Positions 23,901 to 32,550 of a stretch of DNA of 64,000 nt are shown here, one piece after another. The position numbers were made by a program, and so were the translations under genes. How positions within the stretch are numbered: position 1 is the stretch's first letter; the number at the start of each line of letters is the position of its first letter. Where the stretch lies: contig JAQPZY010001688.1 in assembly GCA_029931535.1 (NCBI GenBank), positions 8,903,001 through 8,967,000 of the forward strand, written 5' to 3'. The notes under the pieces were generated by a model, which ran no database searches, was not told the DNA's origin, and saw only the letters and a program-made list of their open reading frames with translations. This stretch comes from Margaritifera margaritifera (Eukaryota; Mollusca; Bivalvia; Unionida; Margaritiferidae).

Positions 23901-25249
23901 TGGGAATTCATGAAAAGAAAGTTTTTTTTTCTTTCTGTCTTTCTTTTAAATGTTTACAAACTAATTAATTAAATATACTAAAGTGATTTAAAAACACATT
24001 TATTTTCTTATTCTGCTGAAAAGATGTACCCCTGCACATGACAAGAAATGATCTTGCTAAAGAATCTTGTTATCTCTGAATGCGCTTTAGATACATGTAC
24101 ATCTCTGAATGCACTTCAGATACATGTATTTTATAGTTCTCAGATGATGTGTGGTCCACTCAAAAAAATAAAACACAAAACAGAAACATCACTGCGGCTA
24201 CTCAAAAAAATAAAACACAAAACAGAAACATCACTCCGGCTCTGAGAACTCAACACAGCATGTACTGATTTAATTTTCTTATTGAAATAGAAACGGGTAT
24301 TGAGTAGAATTGCAACAGCCAAGTTGGCATGGTATCTGCAAGGTCATGTTTTCTTTTGATTTTGTCTATCCTTGGATATCTTGTGTGTAAAAAAGCATGG
24401 ACAATTAATGCATGTAAACTGTGCTTTCTTGATTGAATTCCTTTATCAGATATATCCAAGTCAAATATAGGCACTTGCTTATATTTAAAGAGGGTGGGAC
24501 ATTTAAGCAGAATGTGGTATATACATGCTGGGGAGGTAATCAATAGCATGGGGTAAGCATACAATGTAAACAATACTCCAGTGGTTAAAAAATATTTACC
24601 AGAATGAATCATGATGTGCATAGGTTATCATTTACAAAACACTTTCAGGGATTAATAATTGATATTGCAAGATGGACTAAAATTCATTGAATTTAAAAGA
24701 GTCTGTGTAGCAGTTAATTAGCTAAAAATAGTAGGTACAAGGAGACATTTTGTATACATGCTATTGCTTCATTCAAAGGGATAGAAAGACAACTTGAAAA
24801 TGTTTAATTTTGTAGAGTGTATATCATTTAGTTTATGTTTTGTTCTGCTATAATCCTGTATTGATAGTCTGAGACTGTGTTGTGTTACACTATCACCGGA
24901 GTAAATATTGTGATCAATAGATACATAGATGATATTGAACCACCTCTACTCAGGACAGTGACCAACATTCATATCCAGGTTTGAGTAGCCAGTCTTGGCG
25001 GTGATTGTTTATGTTCATACAAACTGGTTTCCTGCTTTTATTTATCACCACCACCATCCCCAGCAAACACTCTTCCTCATTTTTTCAATTTTTTTATCTT
25101 TTCAGGTGCCAGTACAATCATGGTTTGATGATATGCAGGATAGTGAATTATTGGACCTTATACCATTTTTTGAAGGGCTGGCCCAAGTGGACAATGTGTA
25201 TACTGTCTTACGCAACTCTAATAACACACACATCAGTGATTCCTCCTAG
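5811..25249 (+). CDS. CTDSPL: CTD small phosphatase-like protein (spliced, 5' end missing)
   Basis: Six exons (5811-5950, 9911-10015, 12016-12165, 17809-17907, 21328-21414, 25106-25249) join into about 240 codons of a CTDSP1/2/L-family phosphatase. These enzymes belong to the HAD superfamily and remove phosphate from serine in the RNA polymerase II C-terminal repeat; they are known as REST-associated silencers of neuronal genes. In order, the sequence shows a basic segment with Cys-Cys, the catalytic DLDET motif, the FTASLAKYADPV core and the second aspartate motif VDNSP, ending in a divergent tail. Every intron is GT-AG. After the first exon all junctions are phase 0 and fall where the vertebrate gene has them. 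The first visible exon begins with the last two bases of a split codon, so at least one exon lies upstream. Vertebrates have three paralogues; which one this matches best cannot be told by eye. Confidence 0.95.
6145..6210 (+). repeat. Single end-unit of the same repeat family
   Basis: GGCATTGATGACCATACACA, then GTTATACAGAGAGTGAGGGA and CTACTGT match the closing block of the arrays at 15200-15350 and 36260-36335. Confidence 0.55.
6297..6435 (+). repeat. Three-unit 46-50-bp tandem repeat
   Basis: AAGTTGAGGTAAGC...GTGCTACCCCCAGG...GTGTCCTCG occurs three times with small changes. It yields a repetitive but meaningless frame. Confidence 0.85.
6436..8462. other. Intron 1 interior
   Basis: Mostly unique sequence. 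A C-rich stretch at 7125-7260 produces overlapping proline-rich frames on both strands that have no splice context. A short direct repeat (TGCAAGCTATCACAGCATAA and a near copy) lies at 8032-8112. Confidence 0.5.
8463..8780 (+). mobile_element. 5' fragment of the pearl-like family
   Basis: It begins TCTCTACTGGTCAACGACCAG, then TTATGGGACGGTCTCTTGTC, the TACTTGGAGGATTGCC block and one core-repeat start. It is truncated before any 3' end. Confidence 0.6.
8853..8952 (+). repeat. Perfect 50-bp tandem duplication
   Basis: CTTGGACAGGTATTGTATTA through TTAATTAGGTGAT is present twice back to back without a difference, so the duplication is recent (or an assembly artefact). Confidence 0.95.
9000..9180 (+). 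repeat. Worn copy of the same repeat family
   Basis: ACAGTATACCACCATTTAGT, CCTTATAATGAAGTATGATG and GGAACCATGTTATAATGAAG echo the family motifs at reduced similarity. Confidence 0.4.
9911..10015 (+). CDS. CTDSPL: CTDSPL exon: catalytic DxDxT motif
   Basis: The exon has acceptor TTTTCTTCAG ending at 9910 and donor GTGAGA at 10016. It encodes 35 codons, phase 0 at both ends. KYLLHPQ is followed by [18 protein letters not shown]. The first Asp of DLDET is the nucleophile that forms the phospho-aspartate in this family, and the second is the general acid/base. The stretch between KYLL and KKCVVIDL is shorter than, and unlike, the human linker, as expected for this variable region. Confidence 0.95.
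10600..10860 (+). repeat. Direct repeat pair, dispersed element
   Basis: AAGTTTTTGAAAGTCAGATA...GTTGCTGCATTCAA recurs at 10800 as AAGTTTTTGAAAGTCCCATA...GTTGTTGCATTCAA. A related segment with CACCTGTG and TTTTCAACTGAAACTTTGGG is at 17930-18160, so this is a dispersed repeat family. Confidence 0.5.
10963..11445 (+). mobile_element. Two 5' fragments of the pearl-like family in tandem
   Basis: One copy begins TTTTAGCTCTACTGGTCACA (10963) and a second TATAGCTCTACTAGTCATTG (11201). Each continues into the GAAGTTATTAAACTTGGCTG or ACTTGGAGGATTGCTATGAA segment and a single core unit. Both lack the 3' hairpin end. They lie in intron 2 of CTDSPL. Confidence 0.6.
12016..12165 (+). CDS. CTDSPL: CTDSPL exon: FCP1-homology core
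   Basis: Acceptor TTTCCAG ends at 12015 and donor GTAAGT starts at 12166; the exon is 50 codons in phase 0. It encodes [18 protein letters not shown] through [11 protein letters not shown] to [12 protein letters not shown]. This is nearly identical to the vertebrate FCP1-homology domain and includes the insertion that shapes the CTD-peptide groove in this family. It is the most conserved exon of the gene. Confidence 0.96.
12432..12503 (+). repeat. 24-bp triplication
   Basis: Three units of ACCATACATTTGAGTCACAT(GTC) lie in tandem in CTDSPL intron 3. Confidence 0.9.
13132..14284. mobile_element. Degenerate hAT element, CAGGGCTCGAAATT ends
   Basis: The 14-bp ends are exact: CAGGGCTCGAAATT at 13132-13145 and its complement at 14271-14284. 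The span is 1153 bp, within intron 3 of CTDSPL. The flanking 8-mers do not match, so the duplication is lost or the insertion is old. A zinc-finger-like fossil coding stretch lies at 13790-13990, which fits a non-autonomous or decayed hAT copy. Confidence 0.75.
13790..13990 (+). pseudogene. Fossil N-terminal domain of a hAT-type protein
   Basis: Read in one frame (with a stop near 13809 and another at the end), it gives [20 protein letters not shown] then [17 protein letters not shown]. The spacing W-L-x-Y-D...LC...G...F...L..H is that of the zinc-finger start of ZNF862-like hAT proteins, with several key Cys and His already lost. It sits inside the hAT element 13132-14284. Confidence 0.45.
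14460..15245 (+). repeat. Degenerate 110-130-bp tandem array
   Basis: About seven units carry TACGATGTTATAGGTGAGTT, GCCTTGTACTTGGGTACATT and ACACAATGGTCACTCACAAT, followed by G-runs of varying length. It grades into the more regular satellite that follows. Confidence 0.8.
15245..16110 (+). repeat. 75/78/81-bp satellite array, about 11 units
   Basis: The unit contains GAGGTCCTTTATAGTGAGGG, ACTACTGTACATATTATTAC and CTGCTATGTAAAATGGGCTG. Length classes come from optional ATT and CAT triplets, so a spurious open frame survives for several units. Neighbouring copies differ at only a few positions. It lies in CTDSPL intron 3. Confidence 0.9.
16122..16359. mobile_element. CAGGG-ended MITE inside the satellite
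   Basis: A 238-bp element begins CAGGGCTGAAAATGAACTT and ends with the complement of CAGGGTCCGAAGTTGATG. Subterminal motifs CTAGCAAAA, in both orientations, also pair. The flanks share TTATG directly, left (16117-16121) and right (16360-16364). Removing the element plus one TTATG restores a satellite unit running into GTGAGAGACC. A 5-bp duplication would fit the hAT5 group. Confidence 0.7.
16450..17275 (+). mobile_element. Copy of the second pearl-like family, degraded
   Basis: TATATGCCTGCC, TTTGTCTGTCTGTTACC and the units CAATAACTCGAGTTGTCC and GGTCAAAGGTCAAGGTC repeat about three to four times. An AT-rich stretch (16690-16950) interrupts them. The 3' end is not recognised. Confidence 0.55.
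17297..17530 (+). repeat. 60-bp tandem repeat, four units
   Basis: The unit holds TAGTAAAGGGAATTACATGT, TCTGTGAATTCACATTTGTT and TATGGGGAACTCATT. It lies just upstream of the exon at 17809. Confidence 0.85.
17809..17907 (+). CDS. CTDSPL: CTDSPL exon: [10 protein letters not shown] to NYVK
   Basis: Acceptor CTTTTTCAG ends at 17808 and donor GTAAGA starts at 17908; the exon is 33 codons in phase 0. It encodes [20 protein letters not shown] and then [13 protein letters not shown], matching the family core with one conservative difference (Lys for Arg in DRWGVF). It contains the conserved [14 protein letters not shown] region around the active-site lysine. Confidence 0.96.
17958..18086 (+). repeat. 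43-bp triplication
   Basis: ATTATTGTATCACTTGTCTG and GTGGTGTTATCAGAGGTACT(TAG) occur three times, virtually identical. Confidence 0.95.
18260..20770. other. Intron 4 interior, largely unique
   Basis: Apart from the duplication at 19571, nothing was recognised. A 118-codon - strand frame (18856-18500) lacks codon bias, motifs or splice signals and is treated as chance. Confidence 0.5.
19571..19638 (+). repeat. Tandem duplication of a 35-bp unit
   Basis: TTCTTGAAAGTCGGGCATCT(GTGGTTTTT) appears twice in a row. It gives a repeated PDFQEK on the - strand, which is not a real gene. Confidence 0.85.
20773..20980 (-). mobile_element. tRNA-derived SINE
   Basis: On the - strand it has an A box-like TGGCTCAGTGGTTGG, a B box GGTTCAAATCC, the block CCTTGGGCAGGGCACTTTAC and a tail of (AACCA)n. 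The block is widespread in metazoan SINEs. It lies in CTDSPL intron 4. Confidence 0.85.
21328..21414 (+). CDS. CTDSPL: CTDSPL exon: second aspartate motif (VDNSP)
   Basis: Acceptor TTTTTTCAG ends at 21327 and donor GTGAGT starts at 21415; the exon is 29 codons in phase 0. It encodes [19 protein letters not shown] followed by [10 protein letters not shown]. The Asp-Asn of VDNSP is the HAD motif that coordinates Mg2+ in the active site. Confidence 0.96.
21567..21765. mobile_element. Palindromic TA-type MITE, right end worn
   Basis: After a TA at 21565-21566 it starts CCTTATATACTCATAAGTT, then carries inverted blocks around CATAGACCCAGATCTG and GCATAATGTGCTGGCA. It ends near TTGGACTCAACT, where the outer end is lost. 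It is the same family as 57784-57997. Confidence 0.7.
22080..22479 (+). pseudogene. Fossil zinc-finger segment of a hAT/ZNF862-like protein
   Basis: From 22261 to 22479 a 72-codon frame encodes [20 protein letters not shown] then [20 protein letters not shown] and SHKQAI. The layout (CxxC, then G..NFR.SAL.RH.....H) is the zinc finger that opens ZNF862-like and related hAT proteins. Upstream, in another frame, is an acidic Asn/Ser/Asp-rich stretch (22080-22250), as often precedes this finger. Stops and a frame change separate the two. No terminal repeats were found around it. It lies in CTDSPL intron 5. Confidence 0.55.
22480..24070. other. Intron 5 interior
   Basis: AT-rich sequence with a loose duplicated stretch (AATAAATGTATTCATCAGAAAA near 22895 and AAATATATTCATGAGAAAA near 23060). 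GGGGGCAAGCGCCCAC...CAACCCTG at 23697-23743 looks like one end of a CAGGG-type element; its partner was not found. Confidence 0.4.
24074..24241 (+). repeat. 29-bp and 42-bp tandem duplications
   Basis: ATCTCTGAATGCGCTTTAGA(TACATGTAC) is duplicated at 24074-24131. ACTCAAAAAAATAAAACACA...CACTGCGGCT (42 bp) is duplicated at 24158-24241. The flanking TTCTCAGA and TCTGAGAA are inverted, hinting at a small foldback around the second pair. Confidence 0.85.
25106..25249 (+). CDS. CTDSPL: CTDSPL terminal coding exon and stop
   Basis: Acceptor ATCTTTTCAG ends at 25105. The exon encodes 47 residues and a TAG at 25247-25249. [20 protein letters not shown] and [15 protein letters not shown] match the family. 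The last dozen or so residues (Asn/Ser-rich, ending DSS) are unlike the short vertebrate end. No donor is needed, because the frame closes soon after the conserved helix. Confidence 0.93.
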   Translation: MPVQSWFDDMQDSELLDLIPFFEGLAQVDNVYTVLRNSNNTHISDSS

Positions 25250-25640
25250 TACTGGAAGTTCACTGGACAAGTTTGGCAACCCAAATATACTGGACACTGC
25301 TCCATATTATCGATTATATATGCAAATAATTGGCACAGATTGTACAATGTGTCATGTCTGAGCTTCTTTTGCATGTGGTGAAAGCAAAGATGCTCAAATG
25401 ATTATTGCTTGATTTGTCGGTTGTGATGGAGGTCTTCCAAATAATGCATATGTACAAAGGCTGATTATTCACCACTTGAAGCTATGAAACCAATTCTGGA
25501 AATTCTATACCCCTGCACCAAGTTATTGAGAATCAAGCATCCCTTAAAGTAATTTTGATGAGGATTATGGATTTAGTTAAAACAAATTTCACAGCATTAT
25601 AAAAAAATAAATAGACTTTATTCATGGAAAACTTGTGCTA
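25250..25640 (+). promoter_or_regulatory. Probable CTDSPL 3' UTR with polyadenylation signal
   Basis: This is the sequence after the stop codon. AATAAA lies at 25606-25611, about 360 bases past the stop, and is followed within about 30 bases by a GT-rich stretch (TGTGCTATGTGT). That is the usual arrangement of a cleavage site. Vertebrate CTDSPL mRNAs have much longer 3' UTRs, so distal sites further right cannot be excluded. Confidence 0.4.
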
Positions 25641-26483
25641 TGTGTAAAACCAATGAAGATATCAGCCAAGATTCCAGTGATAATCAGCATTTTGAAGATG
25701 GCACAGGATACTGTTACCATGGTGATGCCCTTTAAGGTCAAAGTTTCTGTAGTGGAGAGAGTATGAGAGCCAGGCATGTTACAGGTCAAGACTACATCAG
25801 ATTTCTAACTCAGGAACTGTCTCTTGGTGCCTTTATGCACCTTAAAAATAGGAGCCTGAAGTATAGGGGCTGAGTGCATCAAGGGGTTAGATTAAAATTG
25901 ATATCCTGTTATAATTTAGCTTTTTCCCTTCTATCATTGAAAAATACTCAAAGATAACCTAGTACAAGCAGTACCCATGATACCATGCAGAAAATTACAC
26001 ACAATAACTTGCAAATATAGTGCCACTTGTTCTCTGTTAGCCATCATCTACCATAGGTTATACTTCTACACAACAGTGAAATTCATTTACTTACTCTTAA
26101 TTAGGCTTTCATGATGCCAGAGTTTGTAATTAAAAGTTTTTTGATTTGGTAAAGTATTTTTTCATATATCTGGTTGGATATACCTAATTGACCCTGTTGA
26201 AGTAGACTTTAATTTGAGCCATATATTTCAGATTTTCTTTCATTTTACTAATATATCTCTTGTAATATTTAGTGTTAAAATAATATCATTTCAGTCCTGT
26301 TTTGGCTGTAATTTTTTTGGGAATTATTGCACTAGTTATGTAGGTTTCAGTTTTTGTTTCACCTGAAATATGTCTCACCCCTTTACTTCAGGAACTGATT
26401 GTCTATGGTGCCTTAATGCCAAAATTTAATGTACCTTTTATTGTAACACAGAATGTTCAATTTGTGCATTTTGTGAACTTTTC

Positions 26484-26866
26484 CTGCTTGATATATGCCC
26501 TTCTATAAATTTGTTACCAAGTTTCTAACTTGATATATACCTTCCATAAGTTTGCTACTAAGTTTCTAACTTGATATATGCTCTTTTATAAGTTTGTTAT
26601 CAAGTTTCTAAGTTGATATATGACCTTCTGTAAATTTGTTACCAAGTTTCTTGCTTGATATATGCCCTTCTTTAAGTTTGCTGCCAAGTATCTAACTTGA
26701 TATATGCCCTTCTATAAGTTCGCTACCAAGTTTTTAACTTGATATATGCCCTTCTATAAGTTTGCTACCAAGTTTCTAACTTGATATATGCCCTTCTATA
26801 AGTTTGCTACCAAGTTTCTAACTTGATATATGCCCTTCTATAAGTTTGCTACCAAGTTTCAACTTT
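26484..26866 (+). repeat. 42-bp tandem array, about nine units
   Basis: The unit is ACTTGATATATGCCCTTCTA, then TAAGTTTGCTACCAAGTTTC(TA). The last three units are almost identical, and the first are more diverged. It lies about 1.2 kb past the CTDSPL stop and could be in a long 3' UTR. Confidence 0.92.
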
Positions 26867-27037
26867 TTATTTTAGACGAGTTAACTTCTCATTTATTAGA
26901 AACTAAGTTTTAGCCTGATTAGAAATTCATCTTTACCTTGCATTTTTGCTACTTGCCATTTGATACAAATCTTATTCAGAATTTTATATATATATATATG
27001 ATTTTGACGAAAGATATTTGAATTTGTCTGTGATAGC

Positions 27038-27039
<2 letters not shown>

Positions 27040-27071
<32 letters not shown>
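27040..27071. repeat. Poly-T tract of 32 bases
   Basis: An uninterrupted T run follows a short TA microsatellite (26983-26998). Length calls in such runs are unreliable. Confidence 0.95.
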
Positions 27072-27074
<3 letters not shown>

Positions 27075-27311
27075 TTACCCAGGACTTGTTAATCTTTAAG
27101 ACACTTAGAAAAGTATACCAATGTGACTTGATTGAAGATATACTGTTAACACCTTTAAGACTTGATTGTTTCTAGATTGATTTTATTGAAATCTTTTTTT
27201 TTTTTCTTTTTTAATGAAGTGTTTGTATTTCTTAAATATATGTCTCATAATTTGTAATAGATTTGGATAGATTACCCAAACTCTGAACAGTCTTCATCAA
27301 ATGAATGTTTT

Positions 27312-27538
27312 CAGTTTGGTTTGGTGGGTTTAATGCCCTTTTTCAACACAATTGGCTATACCTGGCAGCCATTGTATTTGGTGGATGAAGATCCTGGGAA
27401 GAACCACTGACCCACAGAAAGCTACTGGCAAGCTTTCTCACTTACCCAGGTTGGCTGAGCCAAAACTCGAACCTACGCAGACAGAGGTGAGATGTCCGTG
27501 ATCTGTAAAGGTGACCACATTCGGCCACCTGGGGCCCA
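27312..27538 (-). mobile_element. tRNA-derived SINE, second family
   Basis: On the - strand it starts GGGCCCCAGGTGGCC and has the B box-like GGTTCGAGTTTTGGC. The body reads AAGCTTGCCAGTAGC and GGCAGCCA...TAGCCAA. About 80 percent alike to 50839-51086. Confidence 0.75.
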
Positions 27539-27539
27539 T

Positions 27540-29530
27540 CATCAAATGTGATAATTGGAGAAAACATCCTCTTCCAAAGTTAAGCTGAAGAAAATTGTAT
27601 GGGAGACAACTCTGTATAATATCAATAATCTTGTAGAAATCTGCTTAAATCAAAAGTATTTCTTCTGTAATTATAGCTTTTTAACTCAACAGTGTACAGT
27701 AGAAAGCACTTATCAAGAAAATGATATTAACCCAAATCCTTGAACCAGATTCATGTTGTACTTGAGTATTGTGTTTTATATATGTTTGCACTTGGTAGCA
27801 AACTTGGAAAAATGGAAATATTCAGAATGCATTTTATTACAATTTGAACTTGGGTAGCAAACTAGGAAAAGTGGAAATATTCAGAACTGCTGTGCATTTA
27901 TCTTGAAATATATGTTCTATTTGTGTATCACTATATAAGTAATCTGCAGTGCCAATCATGCGCTAATTATTAATGTGATTGTTATTTTTTGTTGATGTTT
28001 GCATCTGTCTAAGAAAGGGACATAGAGATTCTTAAAAAAAACTGATGCCAACATAAAGAGCCATTTTAATTGTATTTCAGTACCCATATTATCTGAAATT
28101 CTTTGAACAATATTTTTTTCTTTTCTTTCTTGTTGTTTGGTTAAACAAACAATTTTTGGTAAAAATATTGGATTTAATTTAGCTGATTTATAAATACACT
28201 GTATTTGCATAATTAGGACAAGAAACTTATCTGTATGAAGAGTCTGAGTGAAAAGTACAGGAAAACAAATAAGGTCCAGAACAATTTTCAAATTATACTT
28301 GTCCTGGAAGACGAGATGATAAAGTGACGATTATTTTCTGATGCTTGTTTAGGGAAAAAACTTGTCCATACCCACTCAAGAATTATCAGGAGAAGTGGAA
28401 TTCTTCTGCCCTGTAATTTGATTTTATCGATTGATGACATGCCAAAAAATTGCAGGGTATGAAAAATTCTTGACAGTATGGTAGTTCTAGCGTTATTTAA
28501 TAGTCGGAACTTATTTGTGACTGCCACAGCAAATGATGAGATACATAAATCACTTTTACTATTGTCATTTACAAAATTGATAGATTTTCAGTTCCATCTA
28601 AATGTTATGTCCTCAAGAAATATTAACTTATGCTGCCACCACAACATCCTACAGTACACGCAAAGTGTATTGACCATAATTTTGGATTCATCAGGGTTTC
28701 AAAATACACAGTAGCAAGTAGAAAATGTGCTCCTTTTTTATGTTTTTGGTACTTGTTGAAAAGTGACAAGTCCAGTAGAAAATTTTTGGGAGGGGGAGGG
28801 ATAAAGAACTTTGAGGGCTACAGTTGCCTCTTAGTAAGCCATTTTGCTACAAGATTTGAAAAAATATTTGTCCCCAGTTGCTCTATGTTGAATTCTAACC
28901 CTGCTGATACCTGTATGTCCAGATAAAATTAAATTGGATCCTCCACACGCTGTCTACTAGCATGATGAATTTCAATTGCATATTCACACTGCAAGTATTG
29001 CATCTGATATGTGGGTTTTGAACATGTGATTCATCCTCAGACTGCTTCAAGAATACACTACCATTGCTACACTGTGGTGTGGGAAGTTACATTAATTTAA
29101 GTATGACAGGTGGAATTGCCTACAAGTTATAATTTCTAGTCCAATATGCAGATAATCTCCAAATTGGTTTGTTAAGCCCAGTTTGTGCCTGTGATGCTGA
29201 ATCTAACAAAGTCATTTACCCTCAACTGTACAAGTTCTATATCACTTTACTAAACTCAACAACACCCTACATCAGCACCAGTGTAGCATTGTCAATATAC
29301 TTTGTGTGTTTTGCATATGTAGCTGGTAAATATATGACAAGTTGGGGAAATAGTTCTTTCTTCATTTTGTCTTTTGTAGAATTTAATGTGAGAGTACAGA
29401 CTATATTATCTTGAATGTATCCTCATGATCTTCCTTTCTTTCACAGAATAATTGTCTTTCTTCATGTCTGCCAACAAAAATGCAGTAAATGCACTAAAAG
29501 ACTTGGCAAAGATATTTATGATGGACGATT
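27540..29530. other. Intergenic, nothing recognised
   Basis: AT-rich unique DNA. A weak duplication (GGTAGCAAACTTGGAAAAAT at 27795 and GGTAGCAAACTAGGAAAAGT at 27854) is the only structure seen. Confidence 0.5.
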
Positions 29531-30854
29531 TTATTAGTTCTACTAGTCGTAGACCAGAAGAGTTTATGGGATGGTCTCCCATCATCAGCCCGTTAGCACA
29601 AGTTTGATATTGCTAGTCCTCCTAAACTAATTGGAGGATTGCCATGACACACTTATTCATTCCATGGTCTAGTTGGACTAAACAAAAATGCTGCTGCTTG
29701 AACATCCAATATGGCCACCACAGTAACCAGCTTGAAAGTCTTATCACTACTCCTTCTGATTGGATGGTCACTAAAAGACTTATGATGTTTAGTTGGTCAT
29801 AAATAAAAATGGTGCCAATCTGACATCCAGTATGGCTGCCACAGTGGCCATCTCGAAAATCTTGTTATCGTGACTTCTCTTACATGGATTGTCATATCAA
29901 TATGGGGTTTTCACTAAAAGACTTCCTGTGATGTCCAGTTGGCTCTAAATAAAAATGGTGCCAATCTGACCTCCAATATGGCCACCAAGACAGCCATCTT
30001 GAAAATCTTTGTTATCGCAACTCCTCCTGAACAGAAGGTCATATTGACATTGGGTTTTCACCAAAAGACTTATTATCTCCAGTTGGTCTTTGATGAAAAT
30101 GGTGACAATCTGACATCCAATAGAACCACCACACAGCAGCCATCTTGAAAATCTTGTTATCACTATTCCTCCTGAATGAATGGTCATATCAACTTCAGGC
30201 TTTCACTAAAATACTTGTATGCTGTCTAGTTGGTCCTAAATGAAAATGGTGCTGATCTGACGTCCAATATGGCCACCACATCAGCCATCTTGAAAATCTT
30301 TTTGTTGTTGCTACTTCTTCTAAATGGATGGTTGCATCACATTAGGTATCCACTAAAAGACTTCTTATGTTTTGTTGGTGCTAAATGAAATGGTGCTGAT
30401 CTTGCATCCAATATGGCTGCCCCGGCAGCCATCATGAAAATCTTGCTATAGCAACTCCTCCTGAACAGAAAGTCATATTGACATGGGCATTGTCCCCAAA
30501 AGACTTCTTATCATGTCTAGTTGGTCTGAAATGAAAATGGTGCGGATCTGATGTCCAATATAGCTGCTATAGTGACCATCTTGAAAAATATTGTTATCAC
30601 TACACCTCCTGAATGGAAAGTCATATTGATATGGTGTTTTCACCAGAAGACTTCTTATGGTTTTTAGTTGGTCCTAAATGAAAATGGTGCCAATCTGACA
30701 TCCAGTATGTCCACCACAGCAGCTAATTTGAAAATCTTGAATATCTGAAATTGTTTCAACACTCAGCAGTGAAAAGGAAGAAATGGTCTCATCTTTAATT
30801 CATGGACATTCTTTTTGCCCAGTAGAGCGTCAGTCCCTTCAAAGGACTCTTGTT
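29531..30854 (+). mobile_element. Pearl/Helentron-like element with 160-bp core repeats
   Basis: The 5' end carries a hairpin around GTTCTACTAGTCGTAGACCAG (29536-29556). The core is about seven degenerate repeats of roughly 165 bp (GGTGCCAATCTGACATCCA, ATGGCCACCACAGCAGCCAT, AGACTTCTTATGATGTC). The 3' end has GCCCAGTAGAGC (30817-30828), the inverse of the 5' GCTCTACTGG, then a short hairpin AGTCC-GGACT (30832-30848) and CTTGTT. Subterminal inverted repeats, core tandem repeats and a 3' hairpin are the layout of Helentron-associated and bivalve pearl elements. Confidence 0.7.
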
Positions 30855-31408
30855 CCATTTAAACATGGATATGAAATCAACACTTTAAATAGCTGATTTT
30901 ATTTAACTGAGTATTATGAAGAAAAAAAATGATATTCAAAATCACAATGTAAAGAAGATATGACAGTTTTTTTTATATTATATATGGAATACAGCATTCT
31001 TGTGTCATTTTGCAACTCATCTTCACAAAAAAATGATAGTTTGTAATTTTATTCTGGTGTCCATACTTGAATGCAAATTTCTGTGTACTGGGTTCATGGT
31101 TATATCACATATAAAACTTTCGGTATCCTTTAATCATAACTGAATCTTCTCCAAATTTCTTTAATTCTTGATCACTCCTTTTTTAAATTAGGTCATAGTG
31201 ACCAGCCTCTTATGCGAGTTATGAGGTCTTATTGCATATTTAATATCTACACTTAGATTTTTGTACCTTGGATTAAGAATTGCCATTTTTGATAAGTGGG
31301 CATGATAGTTTTATATAGGTCACAGTGTTCTGCTTTAAGAGGGATTTCAAATACTGGTTTGCAGGCATGCTAGTACTTGTACTTGTTCAAACCCCAGTAT
31401 TTCCTGTT

Positions 31409-32178
31409 ACCATATTTTCACATATATATCCCGTGGGTTATACATGATTTTACATACCCCACACACCCCCATGCAGGTTATCTCAGTGGGTGAGCTATAT
31501 CAGTTCTTTTTCTCACAGTCAGTAGTCAACAGTTTATTGTTAAATTTATACAGATGTAATTTTTAATAATTGTGCATTAATGATTTTAAAAGTTTGTTAA
31601 ACAGAACGACAACAGAAGTAAGACTAGCACAAAGAAATGGATGCCAGAAAGTTAATTCTAGCGACACCTATTGAAATATGAATGAATTGCAATTGTCATT
31701 TAAGGGAAGATCAATGCGAGAGCTTTTATAGCACTGTTTTTTCACATAATTAAAAGTAACACCAATTAAAATACAAAAGGAAAAGAATTGATGGCATGAA
31801 AGCGTGCTCGCCACTCATCAACCATTCATCACATTCCATGCGGAATAACAGCAATATGGCCACCAGCAGCATTAACTGTTGCTTGCACTGTTGGCTTATT
31901 GTGTGCAGCCGTGGCATCAAAAACCAATAGTGACTTTAGTGAGAAAAAAAAACACCTGGACATGTTCTGTAGCATTTATCTATCCAGATCTTCTTCACAT
32001 CAGTATTCATCCGTCCCTTTTTATTGCAGTAGACGACAATGCCGGCTGGCACATGGTCGGTTCATGTGAGATTATGTTAGGGTTTGTATGGGGAATAGGC
32101 ATGGGTGGGGTATACTAACTATTTTTTACGCGATTAGTGAATTTCTGTGGGGTATATGCATGGGCGTGAAAATATGGT
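31409..32178. mobile_element. TA-type element with TTACCATATTTTCAC ends
   Basis: TTACCATATTTTCAC at 31407-31421 and its exact complement at 32166-32180 form 15-bp inverted repeats, including a TA on each side. Inner blocks (CCCGTGGGTTAT and GGGGTATATGCATGG) also pair loosely. The interior has no convincing frame. Confidence 0.6.
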
Positions 32179-32550
32179 AATTGAAATTTTTATGTCACCA
32201 CAATATTCCTTGCCAATGTACATTCGTATGTATGTCACAAATTTAGTTTTCACACAATAACTTCTGGAGGACTTCCTGTAATATAGCAGAATTTGATATG
32301 AGGCTTGATATCATGAACATTTCGGTGAAGTTCAAATTTCACCATTTTTTGTCAAAATTTGACTTGTTGTCCCAGTTTGACCTAGAAGTTTGCCTTTACA
32401 TGGTTAATTTCATTTCCAATTGATAACTTTTAGGAACTGCATGGAAATAAATTAATTTTGATATGGGCCAAATTGCCAACAAATTTAGCAAAGTTTGGAA
32501 TTCAACTTTTTCTGTCAAATGTGACCAAGTCATGACCCTTACAAGGTTTC
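32170..32550 (+). repeat. Two diverged units of a dispersed 175-bp repeat
   Basis: TTTTCACACAATAACTTCTG...GAATTTGATATGAGGC and TAATTTCATTTCCAATTGAT...AATTTTGATATGGGCC share the series gaacttaaagttt-like, CACCATTTTTTGTCAAA and TTTTTCTGTCAAATGTGACC. The similarity is modest. Confidence 0.4.

Noticed and set aside
24250..24621. 123-codon - strand frame in intron 5
   Set aside because: No recognisable domain; the amino acid composition is typical of translated AT-rich intron.
5951..25105. An intronic miR-26-type hairpin, as in vertebrate CTDSP genes
   Set aside because: No stretch matching the mature miR-26 start (TTCAAGTAAT) was seen on either strand of the introns. The miRNA is known from vertebrates.
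26484..26866. Regular 42-bp spacing that could suggest a CRISPR array
   Set aside because: The units are contiguous tandem copies without unique spacers, in a eukaryotic intergenic region.
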